From NCBI RefSeq assembly GCF_007994225.1, contig NZ_VLLL01000009.1:1-64000 (forward strand): a stretch of 64,000 bases of DNA. The letters run 5' to 3'. The translations under genes were made by a program, and so were the position numbers. Of the stretch, positions 51,601 to 59,495 are shown piece after piece. The DNA is from Stackebrandtia albiflava. Its GTDB lineage: Bacteria; Actinomycetota; Actinomycetes; Mycobacteriales; Micromonosporaceae. How positions within the stretch are numbered: position 1 is the first letter of the stretch; each line of letters begins with the position of its first letter. Under the pieces are notes generated by a model. The model was not told the origin of the DNA. It did not search any database and saw nothing but the letters and a program-made list of their open reading frames with translations.

Positions 51601-52011
51601 CGATCCGGCGCGGCCCAGCGGCAGTTCCACCGAGTCTCCCCCGGTGGCGGCGACCTTACGCAACCGGCTCTCCACGCGGGTCGGGCTGGTGATCGAACTC
51701 GCGTAGAGGACGTGGGACCCGTCGGGTGTCCAACCGACGACCTTGCAGGAACCGCCCGCCTCGTAGGTGAGGCGGCGGCCCTCACCCCCCTCCGACGGAG
51801 CGAGGTAGACCTCGGCGGGTCCCTCCTCCGCACCGGTGTAGGCCACGTGACGGCCGTCTGGGGAGATCCGGGGATCGCTCGCGGCGGCGAGCCCCGCCGT
51901 CAACCGGTGGGCGGTCCCCCCGTCGGCGGGCACCCGCCACAGGTCGTCCTCGGCGACGAACACGATCGTGTCGCCGTGAATGGTCGGGAAACGTGGATAT
52001 CCAGTGGTCAT
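48694..52011 (-). CDS. Tricorn protease homologue (S41 family)
   Basis: A 1105-residue giant protease degrading oligopeptides released by the proteasome. The order follows archaeal tricorn: an N-terminal beta-propeller (DPRISPDGRHVAYTGAEEGP repeats), a second propeller (VFSPDGKWLAYACPEIPSEI), an acidic Ala/Glu/Pro linker unique to this protein (about residues 530-565), a PDZ domain (DVREGDLVLAVNGQPVGEAG) and the C-terminal S41 core. The catalytic His is in MNGELGTSHVYETPG near 755; the nucleophile Ser is in NELAGSDGDIFSHSF near 980, with a distal GTRTWGGVIG. Cytosolic. Divergent from lipA. Confidence 0.93.
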   Translation of the reverse strand: MTTGYPRFPTIHGDTIVFVAEDDLWRVPADGGTAHRLTAGLAAASDPRISPDGRHVAYTGAEEGPAEVYLAPSEGGEGRRLTYEAGGSCKVVGWTPDGSHVLYASSITSPTRVESRLRKVAATGGDSVELPLGRAGSISFGPGGARVIGREYWRDFAHWKRYRGGTAGQLWLDANGDGDFRKLIKLDGNLTSPQLIGDRVYFLSDHEGYGNVYSCDYSGGDLRRHTDHDDFYARSLSGDGSRMVYHCGGALYLLDPAEDGPRRLDVYTPVTRTQRARKFVDASSYLHSVKPSPEGGRLAVTSRGKAFSFANWEGPVIQHGDTDGTRYRLLTWLHGGRRLVAVAGDTSPEETLAELSADESEPQRRHPQLDLGRAVQLVASPTEARIAVANHRNQLLLVDLDGEEPRLTVLDTARYGRISDPVFSPDGKWLAYACPEIPSEIDSAPANGIRLVELATGEITSAAERVLSDSSPAFDPDGRFLYFIGHREFNPVYDSLHFDLGFPTGSRPYAVSLRADTPVPFVPQPAPLVESGDDKPAEDKASEDKPADADSGEEAAPEATEAPDPDAFRIDREGLRDRVVPLPVPDGVYQRVLGVSGKVLVLSEPVAGTIPSHESDDSSQGVIETVDLATGKVERYADGVSAMALSADGKALLYLTDDQVRVVKATEKAPDGGDFNRESGWVDLSRIKVSVRPELEWPQMFREAWRLLAQQFWTEDMSGVDWNAVYDRYAPMVDQVSTRAELSDLIWEMNGELGTSHVYETPGDPRRGPHYGQGYLGADFSVDEEGRYRIDRILRGDVWRPDATSPLNRPGVDVREGDLVLAVNGQPVGEAGRAPATVGQRLVNQAGEEVRLTVRRGDGPPRQVVVKALVDEQALRYRAWVDANRAAVHAATGGRIGYVHIPDMGPHGYAEFHRGFLNEYDRQGLLIDVRNNGGGHVSSLLIEKLARRRHAYDFSRWDAPTPHPVESPRGPMVALTNELAGSDGDIFSHSFRLLGLGPLVGTRTWGGVIGYTGRPGLSDNTFLSQPEFAFHFDDAKWGVENYGVQPDVEVEYPPQAYAAGEDPQLAKAVEVALQELERRPGHRPDPSDRPRLSAPPLPPRPQDRS

Positions 52012-52135
52012 GTCGTCCTATCTAGACAGATGTGGGACCGCGTCACCTACCATGATCGGTCACGACGGCGTACCGGTGCGTCCGCGGTGGGGGTGACGGC
52101 CCCCACGACGGGACTCCCATCGGTCGCATGAAGCG

Positions 52136-52141
52136 TAGGCT
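52136..52141 (+). promoter_or_regulatory. -10 element TAGGCT of leaderless lipA
   Basis: TAGGCT ends 6 nt before the GTG of lipA; no SD precedes the start. Same hexamer as at lipB. Confidence 0.5.
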
Positions 52142-52147
52142 TCCGGG

Positions 52148-53080
52148 GTGACTGTCGTACAGCCAGAAGGCAGGCGGCTGCTTCGAGTCGAGGCCCGCAA
52201 CGCCGCAACGCCCATCGAACGCAAACCGTCCTGGATCAAGGTCAAGGCCAAGATGGGACCCGAATACCGGGACCTGCGGGGCCTGGTGGACCGCGAGGGA
52301 CTGCACACGGTGTGCCAGGAGGCCGGCTGTCCCAACATCTACGAGTGTTGGGAGGACCGCGAGGCCACCTTCCTCATCGGCGGCGACCAGTGCACCCGCC
52401 GCTGCGACTTCTGCCAGATCGACACCGGCAAGCCGGCCGCCCTCGACCGGGACGAGCCGCGCCGGGTCGCCGAGTCGGTGCAGACCATGGGCCTGAAGTA
52501 CGCGACCATCACCGGTGTCGCCCGCGACGACCTCGACGACGGCGGGGCGTGGCTGTACGCCGAGACCGTCCGCCGCATCCACGCCGCCGTCGCCGGATGC
52601 GGGGTGGAACTGCTCATCCCCGACTTCAACGCCGTACCCGACCAGCTCGCCGAGGTCTTCTCGTCCCGTCCGGAGGTACTGGCCCACAACGTCGAGACGG
52701 TTCCGCGTATCTTCCGCCGCATCCGCCCCGGATTCCGGTACGAGCGGTCCCTGGAGGTCATCACCCTGGCCAGGGAGGCCGGCCTGGTCACCAAGTCGAA
52801 CCTGATCCTGGGCATGGGCGAGACCCGCGAGGAGGTCTCGCAGGCGCTCCGCGACCTGCACGAGGCCGGGTGCGAGCTGATCACCATCACCCAGTACCTG
52901 CGCCCCTCACCACGGCACCACCCGGTGGACCGGTGGGTCAAGCCGGAGGAGTTCGTGGAGCTGACCACCGAGGCCGAGGAGATCGGTTTCTCCGGTGTCA
53001 TGAGCGGTCCGCTGGTGCGCTCGTCGTACCGGGCGGGCCGGTTGTACAAGCAGGCGGTCGCCGCCCGCCAACCCGCCTGA
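52148..53080 (+). CDS. lipA: Lipoyl synthase
   Basis: A 310-residue radical SAM enzyme inserting two sulfurs into protein-bound octanoyl groups. The auxiliary cluster Cys set is [12 protein letters not shown] (about 56-67), the radical SAM Cys set is CTRRCDFC (about 82-89), and the C-terminal RSSYRAG Ser ligand is present. It works downstream of LipB (42490) and serves lipoyl proteins such as the E2 partner of AceE. Followed by DUF4191 and RDD genes, the usual actinobacterial order. Confidence 0.97.
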   Translation: MTVVQPEGRRLLRVEARNAATPIERKPSWIKVKAKMGPEYRDLRGLVDREGLHTVCQEAGCPNIYECWEDREATFLIGGDQCTRRCDFCQIDTGKPAALDRDEPRRVAESVQTMGLKYATITGVARDDLDDGGAWLYAETVRRIHAAVAGCGVELLIPDFNAVPDQLAEVFSSRPEVLAHNVETVPRIFRRIRPGFRYERSLEVITLAREAGLVTKSNLILGMGETREEVSQALRDLHEAGCELITITQYLRPSPRHHPVDRWVKPEEFVELTTEAEEIGFSGVMSGPLVRSSYRAGRLYKQAVAARQPA

Positions 53081-53235
53081 GGCGGCCGACACACCGCGGT
53101 GGCGTCGCCGGGACGGCTCACGTCCACGGTGACGTCCCCGCGGGGCCGTACCTGCGATGACGCCCGGCACACTCCGGCCCCCCACGAGCCGCCCTGTTAG
53201 ACGGCGGCCGAGGCGGAGTTCTAAGCTTGCGTCTT

Positions 53236-53928
53236 ATGGCGAGAGAGCAGCAACAAGACGGTTTCGGTGCCCGGTTGAAGCAGATCGGCTTGGCGTTCTC
53301 ATTCACGGCGAAGCGCGACAAGCTGTTCCTGCCGCTGGTCATCCTGGCCGGGCTGCTGCCGATCCTGCTGGTCGTGGCCTACGTCTTCCTGCTGGACGGC
53401 AGTTGGCTCTTCCTCATCGGCGGCGTCTTCCTCTCACTGTTGGCGATGCTCATCGTGCTCAACATGCGCACCAGCAAGGTCGTCATGGACCAGTCGGTGG
53501 GGCAACCGGGCGCCGCGTACGCCATCGTCGACACCATGCGGGGCTGGTTCGTCACCCCCGGGGTGGCGGTGTCCACCCAGCAGGACATGATCCACCGGGC
53601 GGTCGGCAAGCCGGGTGTGGTGCTGCTGGCCGAGGGCGGTAGCCCCCGGATGCGGAACCTGGTCAACCAGGAGAAGAAGAAGCTCGCCCGCGTGGTCGGC
53701 TCCACCCCCGTCTACGACTTCAACGTCGGCGAGGAGGAGGGACAGCTGTCGATCCGTCAACTCCGCAAGACGCTCAACAAGCTGCCCCGCAACATCAACG
53801 CCAAGCAGGCGAACGACCTCAACCGGCGGTTGGCTGCCCTGCGCAACACCGCGCCGATGCCCAAGGGGCCGGTGCCGAAGAACATGAAGCCCCCGAAGGG
53901 CGCCCGCAAGGCGATGCGGGGTCGCTGA
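53236..53928 (+). CDS. DUF4191 membrane protein
   Basis: A 230-residue protein with two transmembrane helices near residues 28-70 (LFLPLVILAGLLPILLVVAY; WLFLIGGVFLSLLAMLIVL). A conserved cytosolic domain follows (GAAYAIVDTMRGWFVTPGVA, GKPGVVLLAEGGSPRMRNLV, RQLRKTLNKLPRNI), and a basic Lys/Pro-rich tail. The family always follows lipA in actinobacteria but its role is unknown. TAAGCT lies 8 nt before the ATG at 53236, suggesting a leaderless start; a TTG 9 nt upstream is possible. Confidence 0.88.
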   Translation: MAREQQQDGFGARLKQIGLAFSFTAKRDKLFLPLVILAGLLPILLVVAYVFLLDGSWLFLIGGVFLSLLAMLIVLNMRTSKVVMDQSVGQPGAAYAIVDTMRGWFVTPGVAVSTQQDMIHRAVGKPGVVLLAEGGSPRMRNLVNQEKKKLARVVGSTPVYDFNVGEEEGQLSIRQLRKTLNKLPRNINAKQANDLNRRLAALRNTAPMPKGPVPKNMKPPKGARKAMRGR

Positions 53929-53947
53929 CCCCGTCCCGCGCCTGAAC

Positions 53948-53994
53948 GAAGGCCCGCCCGCGACCGGCACGACGCCGATCGCGGGCGGGCCTTC
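53948..53994. terminator. Strong bidirectional terminator between DUF4191 and RDD genes
   Basis: A perfect 16-bp stem (53948-53963/53979-53994, GAAGGCCCGCCCGCGA) with a 15-nt loop, between convergent genes. Confidence 0.88.
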
Positions 53995-54009
53995 ACATGT
54001 GGGGGCCGC

Positions 54010-54426
54010 TCAGGAGCGGGGAGGCTCCCGCAGCACGATCGAATCCCCCAACACGTCGTGGAGTCCGCGCCGGCGCGGTTCGTAGAACGCGGGGAGCGCG
54101 GGCAGGACCAGGGCCAGCAGGACACCACGCACCAGCGCCCGCGGCAGCCCGATCGCGCGGCCGTGCCGGATCGACACGCAGTGGATCCGCAGCAACCGCA
54201 TCCCCGGCGTCTGGGTGAAGAACCCGAGGAAGACCGCGTACTCGACGACCAGGATCACGCTCGGCCACAGCGCCTCGGGATCGGGCAGCATCCCCAACCG
54301 GGTGAGGCCGCCGGCGAGCAGCAGGCACAGCAGCCAGTCCGCCACGAGCGCCCAGAACCGTTGGCCGAGACCGGCCGGTTCGGCGTCAGGCCGGGTCGCG
54401 GATTCGGTGGGGGGACTCGCGGTCAT
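54010..54426 (-). CDS. RDD family membrane protein
   Basis: A 138-residue protein. The N-terminal helix contains the R/D pair of the RDD family (GLGQRFWALVADWLLCLLLA), followed by a second helix (PSVILVVEYAVFLGFFTQTP), the loop GMRLLRIHCVSIRHG and a final helix (ALVRGVLLALVLPALPAFYE). The C-terminal RRGLHDVLGDSIVL is the conserved H/D motif. Function unknown. It is divergent from glnA across 179 bp, the normal neighbourhood in actinobacteria. Confidence 0.88.
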   Translation of the reverse strand: MTASPPTESATRPDAEPAGLGQRFWALVADWLLCLLLAGGLTRLGMLPDPEALWPSVILVVEYAVFLGFFTQTPGMRLLRIHCVSIRHGRAIGLPRALVRGVLLALVLPALPAFYEPRRRGLHDVLGDSIVLREPPRS

Positions 54427-54605
54427 GGAAGCAGCGTAATCGGCGCGCCTCCCCCGGACCGGGCCGGTGTCGGTGGCAATGTGGCCTGGCTAACCAGTGC
54501 GTAACACGCCGGAAACAGTCGAGACACGCTCAAGCAACGGCCCGGCCGTAATCTGCCGTGAGACAGCCCGGCATGGCTCTTCACCGAAATGAGGGACATT
54601 CGCAG

Positions 54606-56030
54606 ATGTTCACCGATCCCGACCAACTGCTGGCCTACATCAAGAACAACGACGTCAAGTTCGTCGACGTGCGCTTCTGCGATCTGCCGGGGGTGATGCA
54701 GCACTTCAACCTCCCCGCCGAGTCGTTCGACGAGTCGGTCTTCTCCGACGGTCTGGCGTTCGACGGTTCGTCGATCCGGGGCTTCCAGGCCATCCACGAG
54801 TCGGACATGCTGCTGCTCCCCGACGTGACCACGGCGTTCGTGGACCCGTTCCGGACCGCCAAGACCGTGGCGTTGAACTTCTTCATCCACGACCCGTTCA
54901 CCCGGGAACCCTACAGCCGCGACCCGCGCAACGTGGCCAAGAAGGCCGAGCAGTACCTGGTCTCGTCCGGTATCGCCGACACCGCGTACTTCGGCGCGGA
55001 GGCGGAGTTCTACATCTTCGACGACATCCGCTTCGACACCGCCACCCAGCACGGCTACTACCACATCGACTCCGTCGAGGGCGCCTGGAACTCCGGTCGC
55101 GCCGAGGACGGCGGCAACCGCGGATACAAGCCCAAGCAGAAGGGCGGCTACTTCCCGGTCCCGCCGGTGGACCACTTCGCGGACCTGCGCGACGGCATCG
55201 TGCGGACCCTCGTCGACACCGGTTTCACCGTGGAACGTGCCCACCACGAGGTGGGCACGGCGGGCCAGATGGAGATCAACTACCGGTTCTCCACGCTGTT
55301 GAACGCGGGCGACCAGCTCCAGTTGTTCAAGTACATCGTCAAGAACGAGGTGTGGGCCGCCGGGAAGACCGCCACGTTCATGCCCAAGCCGCTGTTCGGT
55401 GACAACGGTTCGGGAATGCACACCCACCAGAGCCTGACCCTGGGCGGGGACCCGCTGTTCTACGACGAGACCGGTTACGCGGGCCTGTCGGACACCGCGC
55501 GCTGGTACATCGGCGGGCTGCTGACCCACGCACCGTCCCTGCTGGCGTTCACCAACCCGACGGTCAACTCGTTCCGCCGCCTCGTGCCGGGCTTCGAGGC
55601 CCCGGTGAACCTGGTGTACTCGCAGCGGAACCGGTCGGCGTGCACCCGTATCCCGGTCACGGGCACCAACCCGAAGGCCAAGCGGGTGGAGTTCCGGGTC
55701 CCGGACCCGTCGAGCAACCCGTACCTGGCGTTCTCGGCGATGCTCATGGCCGGACTCGACGGCATCAAGAACAAGATCGAGCCGCCGGAGCCGGTCGACA
55801 AGGACCTGTACGAGCTGGGCCCGGAGGAGTACGGCGACATCAAGCAGGTCCCCGGTTCGCTTCCGGCGGTGCTCGACAGCCTGGAGGCCGACCACGAGTT
55901 CCTGCTGGAGGGCGGGGTCTTCACCTCGGACCTCATCGACACCTGGATCGACTACAAGCGCGTCAACGAGGTGGACCCGGTCCGGCTGCGCCCGACCCCC
56001 CACGAGTTCGCGTTGTACTTCGATTGCTGA
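54606..56030 (+). CDS. glnA: Glutamine synthetase type I
   Basis: A 474-residue GSI-beta enzyme, dodecameric, making glutamine from glutamate, ammonia and ATP. The beta-grasp N-terminus ([20 protein letters not shown]) and [20 protein letters not shown] are followed by [17 protein letters not shown] (metal Glu), [24 protein letters not shown] and [11 protein letters not shown]. The adenylylation Tyr near residue 402 lies in [14 protein letters not shown], so GlnE, encoded at the end of the window, should control it. GAGGGA precedes the ATG at 54606. Two large inverted repeats follow the stop. Confidence 0.97.
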   Translation: MFTDPDQLLAYIKNNDVKFVDVRFCDLPGVMQHFNLPAESFDESVFSDGLAFDGSSIRGFQAIHESDMLLLPDVTTAFVDPFRTAKTVALNFFIHDPFTREPYSRDPRNVAKKAEQYLVSSGIADTAYFGAEAEFYIFDDIRFDTATQHGYYHIDSVEGAWNSGRAEDGGNRGYKPKQKGGYFPVPPVDHFADLRDGIVRTLVDTGFTVERAHHEVGTAGQMEINYRFSTLLNAGDQLQLFKYIVKNEVWAAGKTATFMPKPLFGDNGSGMHTHQSLTLGGDPLFYDETGYAGLSDTARWYIGGLLTHAPSLLAFTNPTVNSFRRLVPGFEAPVNLVYSQRNRSACTRIPVTGTNPKAKRVEFRVPDPSSNPYLAFSAMLMAGLDGIKNKIEPPEPVDKDLYELGPEEYGDIKQVPGSLPAVLDSLEADHEFLLEGGVFTSDLIDTWIDYKRVNEVDPVRLRPTPHEFALYFDC

Positions 56031-56066
56031 GCGAAGCGAAGCAGTCGAAGTAGAAGCACTGTGATT

Positions 56067-56111
56067 GCTGAGCGTGCCCGGGCGAGCGAAGCGAGCCCGG
56101 GCACGCTCAGC
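56067..56111. repeat. 17-bp inverted repeat after glnA within GCGAAGC-type repeats
   Basis: Arms 56067-56083 and 56095-56111 (GCTGAGCGTGCCCGGGC) are perfectly complementary. The loop and flanks carry repeated GCGAAGC units; near-identical blocks AGCGAAGCGAAGCA occur at about 56031-56043 and 56109-56122. Confidence 0.8.
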
Positions 56112-56143
56112 GAAGCGAAGCAACCGAAGCAGCGGCACCCGCA

Positions 56144-56205
56144 CAAAGCCAGAGGGGGTATGACGTCATTACGGCGGTGATGACGTCATACCCCCTCTGG
56201 CTTTG
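56144..56205. terminator. 26-bp perfect inverted repeat between glnA and the restriction-like island
   Basis: Arms 56144-56169 and 56180-56205 with a 10-nt loop. The arm reads CAAAGCCAGAGGGGG then TATGACGTCAT, so each arm also contains the palindrome TGACGTCA. T-runs flank both ends. It serves convergent glnA and hsdS-like genes and marks one edge of the low-GC island. Confidence 0.85.
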
Positions 56206-56256
56206 GCACTACTGGGCTGGCGGGGCGAAACGTGCTAGCGGAGGAAACCCATCGCG

Positions 56257-56895
56257 CTACGGGGACGGGCTCACTCGCAGAGTGCCGGTCATCAGCGACA
56301 AGCCCATTGAGGAACGCAACCGCGTGGCAGCGTCGACCACCGAACGGTGTGCTCGAATCTGAGCGTCCAGTCCGTCGAGCATCTCGGTGATCTGGGACTG
56401 CACATCCAACGGGGGAACCGATACCGGCAGCCCACGTAGCAGCTCGGCAGAGATCGACCGCATGGCAGTTCCCGTGGCGTGGTGGTCCAGCCACTTGCGC
56501 ACTACTGGCAATCGGAGGTAGTGGTGCAGGTATTCAGGCGTGATAGTTGAGGACTTGACACGGATTCGAATGAGCCCTGAGGAGAACAACCAGCCGTGGT
56601 GCTTGGCTCTTACCAGCGCAATGTGGCCGATCGTCGCGACCCGCGATATGAGGATGTCCCCAACCGCCAGCTCAAGGCTTTCGGCGGATCGACGGCTCGT
56701 AGTGCGCACGTACTCGATATCCCGCTCGATTATGTCACCATCATCGATATGTGAGGGTTTGATGAGGGGGCGTCCCCGTTCGTCCGGGCGTCCTCCGGTC
56801 TCGCTAGCTCCGGAGTACCCGGAGGACAGCCGTGCCAACTTCTCGAGGCAAACCGTCGCCCAGTCGGGAGGAAGCGGGCGGATCAGGGGTTCCAT
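56257..56895 (-). CDS. Half-size HsdS-like DNA specificity subunit
   Basis: A 212-residue protein with one target-recognition domain and one conserved helix, about half a standard type I S subunit. Seen are LPPDWATVCLEKLARLSSGY at the start of the TRD, LIKPSHIDDGDIIERDIEYV, LAVGDILISRVATIGHIALV, STITPEYLHHYLRLPVVRKW and the coiled-coil dimerisation helix LDVQSQITEMLDGLDAQIRA. Half-S proteins can dimerise to recognise palindromic split sites. It overlaps the methylase gene by 13 nt. Codon use is less GC-rich than the neighbours, suggesting transfer. Confidence 0.85.
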   Translation of the reverse strand: MEPLIRPLPPDWATVCLEKLARLSSGYSGASETGGRPDERGRPLIKPSHIDDGDIIERDIEYVRTTSRRSAESLELAVGDILISRVATIGHIALVRAKHHGWLFSSGLIRIRVKSSTITPEYLHHYLRLPVVRKWLDHHATGTAMRSISAELLRGLPVSVPPLDVQSQITEMLDGLDAQIRAHRSVVDAATRLRSSMGLSLMTGTLRVSPSP

Positions 56896-58487
56896 GGCAA
56901 TAGCCTCTCCAGGTTCCGGCGTACCCTCTCGTCCATCACTTGAGCTTGCTGTTGCCGGTCGGCCAGTTGGGAGGCGACTTCCATCGTCTGAATAATCTGA
57001 TCGGGCTCATCGGGGGCGAGGGGCAGGTACCTGCGCGGAACGAGCACGTGGTCGGCGGCCGTGATCTGTTCTGGTGCGGCCATTACCGCTCGCCGAGGTC
57101 CGAGTGGCAGCTCCTGAGGACGTGCCGCGCCACGGCCGGCTTCCACCGTTGAGACGATGAGTTGCATGTCGCTGTCGCTGAGTACCCGCAAGGTCGGGGT
57201 GACTCGCTCACCCGCATCGCTCATATCGATGAAGAGCACGTCGGTGGGCGCTCCCACGGGTTTGCGCAGGACCCAAACAGTCACCGCGATCCCAGTGGCG
57301 CTGAACAGTTGAGGCGGCAGTTCGATGATCGCCTCGACAGCGCCGGCATCGATCATCGCTCGTCGTATTGCCCGCTCACTGGGGTTCTGGGTGGAGGCCG
57401 CATTAGGGGCCATGACGATGCAAGCGCGGCCGTCCTCGTTTAGAAGCGATACGGCGATTTGCAGCCAGCCGAAGTTCGCGTTGGACTTGGGCGGTACACC
57501 GTACGGCCAGTTGAGATGGCCGGTCTGAGCATCCCAGAATCCCGCCGCCCTCATGTTGAACGGCGGATTCGATACCACCACATCAATAGAGTCTCCCAGG
57601 AACTCAGGGTGCACAGACGACGTCGGCTCGCATGATCCGCCGTGAAGCCGGATCCGCATCTCCGCCAATCCCCGATGGTGGCGTGTAGGCGTATATCCCC
57701 ACACCTGTAGATCAGCGGCAGAACCTCCACGCTCGTCCATCAGCGCGGTGAGCAGTTCACCGGTACGGCAGAACGGATCGATGACCCTGACAGGACCATC
57801 GTCATCGTTCCTGGATACGAGTCGGGCAAGCAGTCGGGCAATGGATTCCGGTGTCTGAAGATCTCTCTTTCGTCCCTGCTGCTTGGAAACGGCAGTCAGC
57901 ACCGCATCGAACACGATTGCCGCCTGCTGTGGGGATTCAATTGTTCGAACCACATCGGCCACGCCACGCAGGAATTCCTTTCCCCCCGCGCCGTCCAGAA
58001 TGGGCTCGACGGCGACCGGGACATCGCGTTGATCGGCCAGCGACCACTTGCCATGAGACAACGCCGTCATGCCGTGCGTCACGACGGGCTCCATCGTCCC
58101 GGGATGACAACCTTGCAAGTACAGGAGCAGAGAGATCAACGTTTCACCGGTTGACATGCCGCCGCCGCCGTCAACGAATCGCCACAGTGCGCCAGTGAGC
58201 GCCTCCACCATCGGTTCGACAACAGGTGGAACGTTGGAGGCGCGACCGCTCATACGGTCGGCATAGGTCGCCGTATCGGATTCGCCCGGCCGTCGCGCGT
58301 CGGTCGGAATCCTGCGATCTCGCAGCCAGTCGATGATTGCTTGCTTGTTGAACCTCGCTCGTCCCCGCACGATGGTGCTCGGCGGGAAGTCGGTATGGCG
58401 TTTGCGCCATTGAGACACGGTCGCCGCCGTCACTCCGCATTCTCGTGCGATCTCGGATGCGGACATCAGTTCGTCATGATCGGTCAA
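56883..58487 (-). CDS. N6-adenine DNA methyltransferase (HsdM-like) with N-terminal HTH
   Basis: A 534-residue protein. Residues about 8-60 are an excisionase/MerR-like HTH (SASEIARECGVTAATVSQWR, then RARFNKQAIIDWLRDRRIP), not part of ordinary HsdM. The rest is an HsdM-type gamma methylase: a helical N-domain, SAM motif I VRVIDPFCRTGELLTALMDE, catalytic motif IV VVSNPPFNMRA near residue 308, and GRACIVMAPNAASTQNPSER. The C-terminus has a coiled coil for S binding (LADRQQQAQVMDERVRRNLE). It starts 4 nt after the Abi-like gene. No HsdR gene is nearby. Confidence 0.9.
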   Translation of the reverse strand: MTDHDELMSASEIARECGVTAATVSQWRKRHTDFPPSTIVRGRARFNKQAIIDWLRDRRIPTDARRPGESDTATYADRMSGRASNVPPVVEPMVEALTGALWRFVDGGGGMSTGETLISLLLYLQGCHPGTMEPVVTHGMTALSHGKWSLADQRDVPVAVEPILDGAGGKEFLRGVADVVRTIESPQQAAIVFDAVLTAVSKQQGRKRDLQTPESIARLLARLVSRNDDDGPVRVIDPFCRTGELLTALMDERGGSAADLQVWGYTPTRHHRGLAEMRIRLHGGSCEPTSSVHPEFLGDSIDVVVSNPPFNMRAAGFWDAQTGHLNWPYGVPPKSNANFGWLQIAVSLLNEDGRACIVMAPNAASTQNPSERAIRRAMIDAGAVEAIIELPPQLFSATGIAVTVWVLRKPVGAPTDVLFIDMSDAGERVTPTLRVLSDSDMQLIVSTVEAGRGAARPQELPLGPRRAVMAAPEQITAADHVLVPRRYLPLAPDEPDQIIQTMEVASQLADRQQQAQVMDERVRRNLERLLPWNP

Positions 58488-58491
58488 TGCG

Positions 58492-59166
58492 TCACCCCTG
58501 GCCTCTCCTCGGCGGGCGCTGAGCCAAAACCTCCGGAACGATGCTCGTCCTCTTCAGCTCTTCGGCGGCATCGAGATTCAGGTAGCTCATCAATCGGATG
58601 ATCTTGGCATGGTCGGCGTTCAGGTCACGATGGAACACCGGTTCGTAGTGCATGATGCGGTTGCGAAGAAGCCGAACCGAATCGAATCCACGGTGTAGGT
58701 CGCTACGCCGTCCGGTGAAGTTGGGGAACGCCTTCCGGAGTGCCGGAATCCATAGCTGCCGGTCGTATCGGCTCGCCAACAACGACACCCAGAACCCGAA
58801 ACTCGACTCGGCGACCACGTCGTCCGCCCGAGCCCGGCCGGCGTGTCGGCTCTTCCCGCCCGCTCGTGCCAGGGCGACAGTCGTCTTATTGTGAGCGACC
58901 GGGTGCAGATTTATCGCAGTCCACCAGTGCTCGCTCTTGATGAACAGCTTCATCTGAACATGAATGTGGTTTCGCAGACCGATCTCGAGCTTGTGGAGGG
59001 GATCGTAGAATGCGCCCGCCACCTGTGCGTTCCAACTGTAGAGTTCCATGGTCGCCGGGCCGTCGTGCCCGCATGCGTCGAGATATCTCCCGAGCCTCGG
59101 TTCGGAGTAGAAGACTCGAGCCCAGGCGGGGATACCACCATCGTTCGTCGTCGCCCTGGTTTCCAT
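58492..59166 (-). CDS. Abi-like HEPN-domain protein
   Basis: A 224-residue protein of the Abi_2/AbiD-AbiF-like superfamily. Typical elements are WARVFYSEPRLGRYLDACGH, the helix DPLHKLEIGLRNHIHVQMKL, FGFWVSLLASRYDRQLWIPA and the HEPN motif RN-x3-H in LLRNRIMHYEPV. HEPN domains with this motif are usually RNases acting in abortive infection or toxin-antitoxin systems. GAGGA lies 7 nt before the ATG at 59166. First gene of the island operon, 4 nt before the methylase. Lower GC than its surroundings. Activity is inferred from the motif. Confidence 0.85.
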   Translation of the reverse strand: METRATTNDGGIPAWARVFYSEPRLGRYLDACGHDGPATMELYSWNAQVAGAFYDPLHKLEIGLRNHIHVQMKLFIKSEHWWTAINLHPVAHNKTTVALARAGGKSRHAGRARADDVVAESSFGFWVSLLASRYDRQLWIPALRKAFPNFTGRRSDLHRGFDSVRLLRNRIMHYEPVFHRDLNADHAKIIRLMSYLNLDAAEELKRTSIVPEVLAQRPPRRGQG

Positions 59167-59295
59167 CACGCATCCTCGCCAATCTGGTACTCTTGCCTGG
59201 TACGCCCCGGGGCGCCGCTGCTTGCATGCCACCCGGGGCACTGCTGTTTCCAGATCCCCTCCCTCGGTTCGGCGAGGAAGGCCCGTACGACCTAG

Positions 59296-59313
59296 GCTGT
59301 ACTGTAATACAGC
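59296..59313. promoter_or_regulatory. Palindrome GCTGTA-N6-TACAGC upstream of the island operon
   Basis: 6-bp arms at 59296-59301 and 59308-59313 in the most AT-rich part of the 329-bp gap 59167-59495, about 130 nt before the Abi-like start. A likely operator/promoter region of the operon; the HTH of the methylase is a candidate binder. Confidence 0.4.
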
Positions 59314-59481
59314 TTGATTTGTTAACCTTCGCGAGGGGGGCCACTTCCGTTGCCATGACGGGGATACTAGGTCGCTACTCACGGATTCCCCGTTTCAGAT
59401 CTGCTTCGATCGACACATAGGCGGCCGGTGTGACGGGGCGGAGCGACCGGAACCGGGGAGGCGGTGAGGGTGACTCGGCAG

Positions 59482-59487
59482 TAGTAT
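59482..59487 (+). promoter_or_regulatory. -10 element TAGTAT of the acylase gene
   Basis: TAGTAT ends 8 nt before the ATG at 59496, consistent with a leaderless message and supporting that start over the GTG at 59430. Confidence 0.5.
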
Positions 59488-59495
59488 CCGGCGAC

